Position numbers and translations under genes: made by a program. Positions 1 through 5,559 of a stretch of 10,075 nucleotides of DNA are shown here, one piece after another (position 1 is the first letter of the stretch; each line of letters opens with the position of its first letter). The notes under the pieces were generated by a model. The model was not told the origin of the DNA and did no database searches. It worked only from the letters and a program-made list of their open reading frames with translations. Source of the DNA: Pseudomonadota bacterium (GTDB taxonomy: Bacteria > Pseudomonadota > Alphaproteobacteria > Rhizobiales > Xanthobacteraceae); the NCBI GenBank assembly GCA_023432845.1, contig JAEZEY010000181.1, positions 1-10,075 of the forward strand, given 5' to 3'.

Positions 1-126
1 CTGTTCACGTTGGCGATGTTCATCGCCTCGCTCAAGAGCGCGACCGAGCGCGGGGCGCGCCGCTACTTCCGCTATCGCAAGCGCCGCCGCCTGCAGCGCG
101 AAGCCGATGCGACGTTTCCGGCGTAG
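1..126 (+). CDS. C-terminal end of a membrane protein (partial, runs off the left edge)
   Basis: Frame 1 is open from the first base to a TAG at 124-126 and gives 41 residues. It starts with a hydrophobic stretch (LFTLAMFIASL), probably the end of a transmembrane helix, followed by a strongly basic tail rich in Arg and Lys (RYFRYRKRRRLQR). Hydrophobic then basic fits a last helix followed by a cytoplasmic tail under the positive-inside rule. I do not recognise the family from this fragment; the rest lies outside the window. Codon use matches the GC-rich neighbours. About 40 bases separate the stop from the palindromic repeat that follows. Confidence 0.6.
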   Translation: MFTLAMFIASLKSATERGARRYFRYRKRRRLQREADATFPA

Positions 127-168
127 CCGACAGGCGTTTGCGTCTTTCGACGGGCCGGTTTATTGCAC

Positions 169-251
169 CGTCATGCCCGGCTTTATGCCGGGCATCCACG
201 TCTTAGCTTCAAAGCAAGGCGTGGATGGCCGGAACAAGTCCGGCCATGACG
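169..251. repeat. Double-hairpin palindromic intergenic repeat (REP/BIME-like, Rhizobiales type)
   Basis: The element starts cgtcat (169-174) and ends atgacg (246-251); the two halves form an imperfect long inverted repeat. Each half also holds its own perfect 9-bp hairpin: atgcccggc / gccgggcat at 173-181 and 187-195 (loop 182-186), and atggccgga / tccggccat at 225-233 and 239-247 (loop 234-238). Read on the minus strand it encodes the MAGLVPAIH string that appears in spurious ORFs of Bradyrhizobium-type genomes, which marks it as a dispersed repeat of that group. It could form a cruciform in DNA or a two-stem structure in mRNA. The copy number cannot be seen here because only one copy lies in the window. 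Confidence 0.85.
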
Positions 252-255
252 GAGG
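251..255 (+). promoter_or_regulatory. Shine-Dalgarno of the alpha/beta hydrolase, touching the repeat
   Basis: GGAGG at 251-255 lies 7 bases before the ATG at 263. Its first base is the last base of the palindromic repeat, so a folded repeat in the mRNA would sit directly against the ribosome-binding site. Confidence 0.7.
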
Positions 256-262
256 ATAGTGA

Positions 263-1015
263 ATGCCCACCTTCCATAACGGCAATGTCGAAATCGCCTA
301 TCTCGACGAGGGATCGGGCGATCCGATCGTGCTGGTGCACGGCTTTGCCTCGACCAAGGAAATCAACTGGGTCAATCCGGGCTGGGTGACGACGCTGACG
401 CGCGCCGGCTATCGCGTCATTGCGCTCGACGACCGCGGTCATGGCGCGTCGCAGAAGCTGTACGATCCGGCCGATTACGATACGAGCAAGATGGCCGACG
501 ATGTGCGCGCGCTGATGGATCAACTCGGCATCGCGCGCGCCGACGTAATGGGCTATTCGATGGGCGCGCGCATCACGGCATTCCTCGCGCTCAGGCATCC
601 CGAGCGCGTGCGCTCGGCGATTCTCGGCGGCCTCGGCATGCACCTCATCGACGGCGTCGGCCTGCCGACCACCATCGCCGATGCGCTGGAAGCGCCGTCG
701 CTCGACGACGTCACCGACAAGCAAGGCCGCGTCTTCCGCGCCTTCGCCGAGCAGACCAAGTCGGACCGCAGGGCGCAGGCCGCCTGTATCCGCGGCTCGC
801 GCCAGGTCATGTCGCGCGAGGAGTTCTCGTCATTGAAGCCGCCGATCCTGATCGCCATCGGCACCAAGGACGAGGTGGCAGGCTCGGCGCACGATCTGGC
901 GGCGCTCATCCCGGGCGCGAAGGCTCTCGACATCCCGGATCGCGATCACATGCTGGCGGTCGGCGACAAGGTCTACAAAGCCGGCGTTCTGGAGTTTCTT
1001 GACCAGCGTCCCTGA
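263..1015 (+). CDS. Alpha/beta-fold hydrolase
   Basis: This is a 250-residue cytosolic hydrolase of the alpha/beta fold, with no signal peptide and the usual length for the single-domain family. The oxyanion-loop HGFA is at residues 26-29, the DDRGHG strand-turn at 56-61, and the nucleophile elbow GYSMG at 97-101 with Ser99 as likely nucleophile. Asp203 (in GTKDE) and His229 (in DRDHM) complete a credible catalytic triad. The cap region (about 125-190) is short and helical. The closest general resemblance is to esterases and the haloperoxidase/lactonase-like group; the substrate cannot be told. The ATG at 263 is supported by GGAGG seven bases upstream. It precedes cysE on the same strand with a 116-base gap, so co-transcription is possible but not shown. 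Confidence 0.9.
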   Translation: MPTFHNGNVEIAYLDEGSGDPIVLVHGFASTKEINWVNPGWVTTLTRAGYRVIALDDRGHGASQKLYDPADYDTSKMADDVRALMDQLGIARADVMGYSMGARITAFLALRHPERVRSAILGGLGMHLIDGVGLPTTIADALEAPSLDDVTDKQGRVFRAFAEQTKSDRRAQAACIRGSRQVMSREEFSSLKPPILIAIGTKDEVAGSAHDLAALIPGAKALDIPDRDHMLAVGDKVYKAGVLEFLDQRP

Positions 1016-1118
1016 TGCTGCGTTAGCCGCTACCCTCACAAGAAAGCCTAGCTGTTCTTCGGGTGTTCTCTGGCGCCGGGTGTGCTAAGCAATATCTGAG
1101 GGGTTGAGAGGCATTCGG

Positions 1119-1131
1119 AGAATAATATTCT
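1119..1131. promoter_or_regulatory. AT-rich palindrome between the ribosome-binding site and start of cysE
   Basis: Bases 1119-1131 read agaata-a-tattct, a perfect 6+1+6 inverted repeat made almost only of A and T in a GC-rich region. It overlaps the end of the GGAG at 1117-1120 and ends right at the cysE ATG. It could be an operator or simply an unstructured AT-rich initiation region; the sequence alone does not decide. Confidence 0.3.
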
Positions 1132-1959
1132 ATGGCGCTGCATCAGACCCGGGCCAAAGGCCTTGAGACCGTCGATCCCGTCTGGACCCGTATCCGCACC
1201 GAAGCCGAAGACATTGTGCGGCGCGAGCCGGAGCTCGCAAGCTTCATCTACGAGAACATCCTGCATCACGACGCGCTGGAGACGGCGGTTGCGCACCGCG
1301 TCAGCCAGCGGCTTGAGCATCCCGACGTCTCGAGCGACCTCATCCGTCAGGCCTTCAGCGACGCCATCGAGGACCAGCCCTCGCTCGGCGAGGATTTCCG
1401 CGCCGATATCGTCGCCACCATCGATCGCGATCCGGCGGCCTCGCGGCTCATCGAGCCGGTTCTCTACTTCAAGGGCTTCCACGCCATCCAGACGCACCGG
1501 CTGGCGCACTGGCTGCTCAAGAAGGGCCGCAAGGATTTCGCGCTCTATCTGCAGAGCCGCTCGTCCGCGGCGTTCCAGTGCGACATCAATCCCGCGGCGA
1601 AGATCGGCCGCGGCATCTTCCTCGATCATGCGACCGGCCTCGTCGTCGGCGAGACCGCGGCGATCGACGACAACGTCTCGATTCTGCATGGCGTTACGCT
1701 CGGCGGTACCGGCAAGGAGAACGAGGACCGCCACCCCAAGATTCGGCAGGGCGTGATGATCGGCGCGGGCGCCAAGATTCTCGGCAATATCGAGATCGGC
1801 CACTGCGCGCGCATTGCCGCCGGTTCGGTGGTGATCAAGCCGGTTCCGAACAACGTCACGGTCGCCGGCGTGCCGGCCAAGGTTGTCGGCGAAGCCGGTT
1901 GCCCCGAGCCGTCGCGGACCATGGACCAGATGTTGTCCGGCATCATGCTGGACGGCTGA
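1132..1959 (+). CDS. cysE: Serine O-acetyltransferase
   Basis: CysE transfers acetyl from acetyl-CoA to L-serine, giving O-acetylserine, the committed step of cysteine synthesis. The 275-residue protein has the full family layout: an N-terminal helical SATase domain (about 15-140, with the typical DPVWTRIRTEAE start) and a C-terminal left-handed beta-helix of hexapeptide repeats (about 150-250). By comparison with E. coli CysE, Asp151 (in CDINPAAK) and His166 (in DHATG) are the catalytic pair, and the HGVTLGGTGK and DRHPKI segments are conserved. GGAG at 1117-1120 is 12 bases before the ATG. Odd point: the protein ends in Asp-Gly, without the terminal Ile that in E. coli and Haemophilus CysE enters the active site of CysK. 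A DUF3126-like gene follows 84 bases downstream on the same strand, probably co-transcribed. Confidence 0.97.
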   Translation: MALHQTRAKGLETVDPVWTRIRTEAEDIVRREPELASFIYENILHHDALETAVAHRVSQRLEHPDVSSDLIRQAFSDAIEDQPSLGEDFRADIVATIDRDPAASRLIEPVLYFKGFHAIQTHRLAHWLLKKGRKDFALYLQSRSSAAFQCDINPAAKIGRGIFLDHATGLVVGETAAIDDNVSILHGVTLGGTGKENEDRHPKIRQGVMIGAGAKILGNIEIGHCARIAAGSVVIKPVPNNVTVAGVPAKVVGEAGCPEPSRTMDQMLSGIMLDG

Positions 1960-2043
1960 TCCGGTGACATAGCGACGGGTTGCGCTCGGGCGTCCAATCG
2001 GGCAACTAGCCGGGACAATTCGATTTGTTCAGGGAGCGGCCCG

Positions 2044-2463
2044 GTGGACGTCCAGGAAGTCTCAAAACTCGACGCCTATCTGAAGAAGATCTTCGGCAAC
2101 CAGACCATTCGCGTGGTGCCGAAGGCCGGCGACGTGGCCGAAGTCTTCGCCGGCGAGGACGATCTCGGCGAACTGACGTCCGATGAGGACGAGGGCGAGA
2201 AGTCTTATAACTTCCGCATGGTCATCCAGGTCTCGAACGACCCGGCGATGCAGCCGGTGCCGACGCTGAATGCCTATCTGCGCAAGAAGTTCGACAACGA
2301 CAAAATTCGCGTCGTGACGCGGCCGAAGAAGATGGATTCGCTCGAGGTCTATATCGGCGACGACTTCCTCGGCGTGCTGTTCCTCGAGGCCGAGCGCGGT
2401 CGCAAGTCCTACATCCTCGAATTGCCGATCCTCGACTTCGATCTCGAGGACACGGACGAGTAG
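2044..2463 (+). CDS. DUF3126-like protein, two tandem copies in one chain
   Basis: This is a 139-residue acidic, soluble protein of unknown function. It resembles the alphaproteobacterial DUF3126 family, which from memory is about 70 residues and often lies beside cysE. Here the chain holds two copies: residues 9-62 (LDAYLKKIF..IRVV..EVF.G..LG..KSY) and 75-129 (LNAYLRKKF..IRVV..EVYIG..LG..KSY). By eye about 23 of some 54 aligned positions are identical. The second copy looks closer to the usual family; the first has a very acidic loop (SDEDEGE, 46-52). The start is GTG at 2044, supported by AGGGAG at 2031-2036, seven bases upstream. It follows cysE by 84 bases and ends 7 bases from the stop of the convergent next gene. 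A link to cysteine metabolism is suggested only by position. Confidence 0.8.
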   Translation: MDVQEVSKLDAYLKKIFGNQTIRVVPKAGDVAEVFAGEDDLGELTSDEDEGEKSYNFRMVIQVSNDPAMQPVPTLNAYLRKKFDNDKIRVVTRPKKMDSLEVYIGDDFLGVLFLEAERGRKSYILELPILDFDLEDTDE

Positions 2464-2470
2464 CCCGCCG

Positions 2471-3187
2471 CTAGGTCGCCGGTCGCCAGCGCGTCATCAG
2501 CTTGTCGATACCGGCGGCCACAGCCTGCCAGTCGGACAGCCATTCGCGCGGAAAGCGGAAGGTGATGTCGGCGGCGCCGGCGCGTTTTTCCAGCAGGCAG
2601 GTGCCGGCATTGACGACACCCTGGCGTGAGCAGCGTGTCAGGAACCGCTGCGTCGGGTCGTAGACGAGGTCTTCGCCCTCGTAGGGCGTTTCGGCGCGGA
2701 AGGGATGCACGATCAGCCCCTCGGGACCGGACGCCTGGGTCTTCGACAGATAGCGCGGATAGATATCGCGAACCCGTTCGGCGAGAGGCAGCGCGCCGTC
2801 GTCGATCTGAATGAGCGCGAACAGCCGTTCATTGGGGTCGACCGGCTTGCCGTCGATCACCTTGACCGACGGGTCGGGCGGGATCAGCGATGGCCACAGA
2901 TAGGCGACGTCGATGCGGCTCTTCGAACTGGCATTGCGCTGGCTCGGGATGCGCACCGCCGCCGGCTCGATATTGAAGACCGTGCCGCCGACCGTCATCG
3001 GTATGGATGGTGCATCGGTTGCGACCGGCGCATCGGGCCAGCGCGGCCACAGCACATAGCCCACGTAAGTTGCAGCGACGACGCACGCGGCGGCGAACAC
3101 CGCGACCGGCGCCACGAGCGGCCCGGCATGCTTGCGGCGTTTGGCGACGCGGCGGCGCGAGGCGGGGTGATGCGCGATGCTGGCCAT
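2471..3187 (-). CDS. Single-pass membrane protein of unknown function
   Basis: The product has 238 residues. The N-terminus is strongly basic (RRRVAKRRKH, 11-20), followed by one clear hydrophobic helix at about 24-46. The remaining 190 residues should lie in the periplasm if the positive-inside rule holds. That part has two cysteines, Cys186 and Cys197 (in RCSRQG and AGTCLLE), spaced for a possible disulfide, and ends in a Trp-rich helix (REWLSDW, KLMTRW). I do not recognise a named domain. The ATG at 3187 is the first good start; the Shine-Dalgarno is weak (GGAA about 7 bases upstream). The gene converges on the DUF3126-like gene and diverges from the small membrane protein at 3310. Two CtrA-like sites lie 24-57 bases upstream of its start, so cell-cycle control is possible. 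Confidence 0.75.
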   Translation of the reverse strand: MASIAHHPASRRRVAKRRKHAGPLVAPVAVFAAACVVAATYVGYVLWPRWPDAPVATDAPSIPMTVGGTVFNIEPAAVRIPSQRNASSKSRIDVAYLWPSLIPPDPSVKVIDGKPVDPNERLFALIQIDDGALPLAERVRDIYPRYLSKTQASGPEGLIVHPFRAETPYEGEDLVYDPTQRFLTRCSRQGVVNAGTCLLEKRAGAADITFRFPREWLSDWQAVAAGIDKLMTRWRPAT

Positions 3188-3208
3188 GCCATTCCAGTGC
3201 CACGGTCT

Positions 3209-3244
3209 GGTTAATGATCGGTAAAGAGGTTAACCATCCGTTAA
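3209..3244. promoter_or_regulatory. Two tandem CtrA-like binding sites in a divergent promoter region
   Basis: TTAA at 3230-3233 and TTAA at 3241-3244 are exactly 7 bases apart and match the alphaproteobacterial CtrA consensus TTAA-N7-TTAA; read on the minus strand the downstream half is TTAAC, the fuller form. A second near-site, TTAA (3211-3214)-N7-TAAA (3222-3225), has one mismatch and is centred 19 bp away, about two helical turns. The region lies between the divergent genes starting at 3187 (-) and 3310 (+). An exact match is rare by chance in GC-rich DNA, although intergenic DNA is richer in A+T. Confidence 0.5.
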
Positions 3245-3309
3245 GGATTGACTGGCCCGGGCGGGACGCTCCGCGATAGTTGGACGTGTTGCGTGGCGTT
3301 GAGGCGTTC

Positions 3310-3636
3310 ATGACCCCGGAATCCGTGCAGATGCTTCTGGCGCTCGCCTTCGGCTTTGCCGTGGCGGGGATGTCGTGCTCGGCCTATCAGTTGGCCACCA
3401 GTCGGCTGCCGAGCTTCACCATGCTGGCGAAGGGACCGAGCGCGCAGGCGCTTGCCGCTGTGCCACTGCTGGTCATCGCCGCGCCGTTCCTGATCATGCG
3501 GAACACATTAATGGGCGCGCGCCACGAAGCCCGCCGGTTTCAGTTCGTGTTCTTCGCCACCATTATCGCCGGCTTCTGGAGCCTGATGTCGGGCCAGGTG
3601 CTGGTGATGAGCCTGCGCGCCTGCGGCGTCGTCTAG
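3310..3636 (+). CDS. Small three-helix membrane protein (possibly DUF6949 family)
   Basis: From the ATG at 3310 the product has 108 residues with three hydrophobic helices at about 7-28, 46-63 and 79-101, joined by short polar loops; the second loop is basic (RHEARRFQF, 71-79). I recall similar small proteins in Bradyrhizobium filed as DUF6949, but the name is uncertain and no function is known. A longer frame opens at a TTG at 3280, but the ATG at 3310 has TTGAGG at 3299-3304, five bases upstream, and starts just before the first helix, so it is preferred. It is divergent from the gene at 3187 and shares with it the region bearing the CtrA-like sites. Confidence 0.75.
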   Translation: MTPESVQMLLALAFGFAVAGMSCSAYQLATSRLPSFTMLAKGPSAQALAAVPLLVIAAPFLIMRNTLMGARHEARRFQFVFFATIIAGFWSLMSGQVLVMSLRACGVV

Positions 3637-3637
3637 T

Positions 3638-3663
3638 TTCGCCCGGCGTTTCACGCCCGCGAA
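3638..3663 (+). terminator. Possible weak hairpin after the small membrane protein
   Basis: ttcgc (3638-3642) pairs with gcgaa (3659-3663), and inside it ggcgt pairs with acgcc around a ttc loop. The stem is interrupted and no T-run follows, so this is at best a weak or Rho-assisted terminator. Confidence 0.25.
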
Positions 3664-3732
3664 CGCTTCAGCCGACCTCTTCCATTCTACCGGTCTTCTA
3701 GGCTAACTCGCGCTCCTGACAGGGAGCACGAC

Positions 3733-4263
3733 ATGCCGATCTACGAACTTGACGGACAGCGCCCGGAATTTCCGGCTGAGGGCGAATACTGGGTAGCCGA
3801 GACCGCCGTGCTGATCGGCCGCGTGCGGCTCAAGCGCAATTCGAGTGTCTGGTTCGGCGCGGTGGTGCGCGGCGACAACGAATGGATCGAGCTCGGCGAA
3901 GGTTCGCAGATCCAGGACAATTGCACACTGCACACCGACATGGGCTATCCGCTGACGATCGGCAAGGATTGCGTCATCGGTCATCAGGTGATGCTGCATG
4001 GCTGCACCATCGGCGACAATTCGCTGATTGGCATGAACGCCGTGGTGCTCAACGGCGCCAGCATCGGCGCCAACTCGCTGGTCGGCGCCGGGGCGCTGGT
4101 CACCGAAGGCAAGAGCTTTCCGGACAATTCGATGATCGTCGGTGCGCCGGCGCGCGCCATCCGCACGCTCGACGAAAAGGCGCTGGCGATGATCCGCGGC
4201 GGCGCCGAGCACTACGTCAATCGCTCGAAGCAGTATGCGAAGGGCCTGAAGCGGATCGGGTGA
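3733..4263 (+). CDS. Gamma-carbonic-anhydrase-family protein (YrdA/PaaY-like hexapeptide protein)
   Basis: The 176-residue product is a full-length left-handed beta-helix protein of the gamma-carbonic anhydrase family, normally a cytosolic homotrimer with a metal ion at each subunit interface. The three metal-ligand histidines are present in the expected pattern: His67 (in TLHTD), His84 and His89 (in IGHQVMLHGC). The conserved VVRGD (44-48) and the QDN segment (61-63) are also in place. Many bacterial members with this triad show weak or no carbonic anhydrase activity, and some act in CoA-thioester metabolism, so the reaction is left open. AGGGAG about seven bases before the ATG supports the start. 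It stands alone on the plus strand; the hairpin behind it ends the opposite-strand peptidase transcript instead. Confidence 0.93.
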   Translation: MPIYELDGQRPEFPAEGEYWVAETAVLIGRVRLKRNSSVWFGAVVRGDNEWIELGEGSQIQDNCTLHTDMGYPLTIGKDCVIGHQVMLHGCTIGDNSLIGMNAVVLNGASIGANSLVGAGALVTEGKSFPDNSMIVGAPARAIRTLDEKALAMIRGGAEHYVNRSKQYAKGLKRIG

Positions 4264-4275
4264 ACGATTCCTGTT

Positions 4276-4313
4276 TATAAAAAATGCGGCCAGGCTTGGG
4301 GGAGCCTGGCCGC
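4276..4313 (-). terminator. Strong intrinsic terminator of the minus-strand peptidase gene
   Basis: A perfect 11-bp stem, gcggccaggct (4286-4296) with agcctggccgc (4303-4313), closes a six-base loop. On the minus strand the stem is followed by a run of six T (complement of 4279-4284), the classic intrinsic terminator. On the plus strand no T-run follows, so it serves the gene ending at 4413 about 100 bases upstream, not the gamma-carbonic anhydrase gene. Confidence 0.9.
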
Positions 4314-4412
4314 GCGCGTCCCGGTCTGGGGACGGGGAGGGGTGGGGACGTGACCGGGTACGCGTATCCTCACCGAGATTGTTTGCTCAGACAGACTCTC
4401 CCCAAGGTTCCT

Positions 4413-5081
4413 CTATCGAGCCGAGACAGTGGCCGGTGCGTTGCGCGGCTCGCCGAGCGCGACCCACACATTCTGATCGGCCTGCGACTGGCGCTTGACG
4501 AATTTGTAGCCGGTCTGCGTCCACGGCAGGATTTGCGCTTCCTGATTGTCGAGCACGAATTCGCCGCGGTCGGTCTTGACCGTGAGCACGGCGTGGCCGT
4601 CGCCCTTCTTGTCGCGGACCACGGTGATCAGCAGCGCCTCGCGCGGCCAGCCGGCCTGCATCAGCATGCGGCGCTTGACCAGAACGTATTCTTCGCAATC
4701 GCCGTAGCCGTCCTCGCCGAAATTCCAGCGCTCGACGACGCCCCAGTGCTCGATGTCGGTCACCGGCTTGATCGAATCATTGACCCAGTTGTTGACCTTG
4801 ATGAGGTCGTCCCAGGCTTTCGCGGTCAGCACGATGTCGCGCGGCGCGGAGGCCCTGGTGTTGCACTCGCCCCGGTACTCCTGACAGAAGTCGACCCAGC
4901 CGATCGGCGCCCGCGTTGCTTCGCCGACGCTCGCGAAGACCGGACGGCTGGCGCTGCCGCCGTTGCCCAATGAAGCGTAGCGATCACCCGCGCTGGCCCC
5001 CGCCAGCGTGATGGTGACGGCGGCCGCCGCGATCGCCAAAGTATTGGCGATCCGAATACAGCCTTTGCCTGAAATAATCAT
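4413..5081 (-). CDS. Exported transglutaminase-like cysteine peptidase (BTLCP / LapG superfamily)
   Basis: This is a bacterial transglutaminase-like cysteine proteinase (PF06035 type), the family that includes LapG, which cleaves surface adhesins in the periplasm of Pseudomonas fluorescens. Numbering from the upstream ATG at 5099 (228 residues), the catalytic triad is Cys135 (in YGDCEEYV), His169 (in GDGHAVLTV) and Asp184 (in VLDNQ). Asp134 and Glu136 flank the cysteine as in the calcium site reported for LapG. A signal peptide with a long Ala-rich core ends near ASAG (35-38). Cys72 and Cys79 may form a disulfide. I start the gene at ATG 5081 (residue 7 of the longer form, 222 residues) because AGGGA lies seven bases before it, whereas 5099 has poor spacing. 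Its ribosome-binding site lies in a potential hairpin. The PilZ and PAS genes lie upstream on the same strand. Confidence 0.88.
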   Translation of the reverse strand: MIISGKGCIRIANTLAIAAAAVTITLAGASAGDRYASLGNGGSASRPVFASVGEATRAPIGWVDFCQEYRGECNTRASAPRDIVLTAKAWDDLIKVNNWVNDSIKPVTDIEHWGVVERWNFGEDGYGDCEEYVLVKRRMLMQAGWPREALLITVVRDKKGDGHAVLTVKTDRGEFVLDNQEAQILPWTQTGYKFVKRQSQADQNVWVALGEPRNAPATVSAR

Positions 5082-5084
5082 GAT

Positions 5085-5114
5085 GTTGTCCCTTCCCATT
5101 CGTCCCGGGACAAC
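5085..5114 (-). promoter_or_regulatory. Potential hairpin covering the peptidase ribosome-binding site
   Basis: gttgtccc at 5085-5092 and gggacaac at 5107-5114 are perfect 8-bp inverted copies separated by 14 bases. In the minus-strand mRNA the downstream arm, GGGACAAC, contains the Shine-Dalgarno of the ATG at 5081, and the alternative ATG at 5099 falls in the loop. Folding would hide the ribosome-binding site. Confidence 0.5.
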
Positions 5115-5150
5115 AGTCGCAAAGATGTTTTTCGTCGCGCTGAAGTAATA

Positions 5151-5179
5151 AGTTCAGTATTGAATAGAGATATCGTCAA
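5151..5179 (-). promoter_or_regulatory. Possible promoter of the peptidase gene
   Basis: On the minus strand TTGACG (5179-5174) is followed after 17 bases by TGAACT (5156-5151), a good -35 with a poor -10. It lies in the AT-rich stretch about 70-100 bases upstream of the peptidase start. This would give a leader of roughly 60 bases containing the hairpin at 5085-5114. Confidence 0.3.
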
Positions 5180-5384
5180 ACAAGATGCGAATACTTTGAA
5201 AACTTAAGTCTGATTTGTGTAAAAAGCAGTTGAGTACGATTTGTCTAAAACTCGAGACGTTAGCCACGTGCGGCCAGCAAATCCGGGCGAAATGGCTGTC
5301 GCGAGGCGGCGCGGTTTACCGTGCGCGGTGGCCATGCTGCGCGCGGGCGCGCGGTTCTGGAGCGAAAATCAGGCCGCCGGCGCG

Positions 5385-5408
5385 GTTCAAATTGCGCGCA
5401 ATTTTAAC
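5385..5408. promoter_or_regulatory. 24-bp near-perfect dyad (operator-like)
   Basis: The core 5389-5404 is a perfect 16-bp palindrome. After one mismatched pair (5388/5405) a further three base pairs match (5385-5387 with 5406-5408), so 11 of 12 pairs are complementary. It is not followed by a T-run and is not part of a gene, which suits a binding site for a symmetric dimer. It lies about 300 bases upstream of the peptidase start and 150 bases past the PilZ stop. Confidence 0.4.
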
Positions 5409-5502
5409 GGCTGCCGACACGCATGGCTCACCATGCCGCAATGAGGCCTTTCGCGCGCCGCCGCGACGAGCGCTTTTGGCCGCCGCTGTGACGGGCCCAA
5501 AG

Positions 5503-5533
5503 CAAAACGCCGCGGCGGGGCCACGGCGTTTTG
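5503..5533 (-). terminator. Intrinsic terminator of the PilZ gene
   Basis: caaaacgccg (5503-5512) pairs perfectly with cggcgttttg (5524-5533); a further ggc/gcc pairing inside leaves a short loop. Read on the minus strand the stem ends in GCGUUUUG and CUUU follows. It begins 27 bases after the PilZ stop at 5560. The A-rich left arm and T-rich right arm would also allow it to work in the other direction. Confidence 0.7.
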
Positions 5534-5559
5534 AGGATCTGGGGTCGTCAAAGCCGGCG

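Larger units (their letters stand above)
5115..5502. other. Structured non-coding region between PilZ and peptidase genes
   Basis: No convincing gene is seen here. Bases 5120-5255 are markedly AT-rich compared with everything around them and include a 13-bp direct repeat, gatttgtgtaaaa (5212-5224) and gatttgtctaaaa (5238-5250), with one mismatch and 26 bp apart. Bases 5260-5500 are GC-rich and include the 16-bp perfect palindrome aaattgcgcgcaattt (5389-5404). Short open frames exist, but they lack ribosome-binding sites and recognisable products. Confidence 0.5.

Noticed and set aside
209..724. Minus-strand frame ending in MAGLVPAIHALL
   Set aside because: The tail is the translation of the palindromic repeat and the rest is antisense to the alpha/beta hydrolase.
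1048..1803. Minus-strand frame opposite cysE
   Set aside because: Pure shadow of cysE; its product has no recognisable features.
4317..4334. Second hairpin cgtccc / gggacg behind the strong terminator
   Set aside because: Only six pairs and no T-run; likely by chance in G-rich DNA.
4284..4973. Plus-strand frame opposite the peptidase gene
   Set aside because: It runs through the terminator hairpin and is antisense to a gene with a complete catalytic triad; no ribosome-binding site or motif supports it.
5241..5444. 67-codon plus-strand frame in the gap between PilZ and the peptidase
   Set aside because: No ribosome-binding site, no motif, mixed composition across an AT/GC boundary; better explained as non-coding regulatory DNA.
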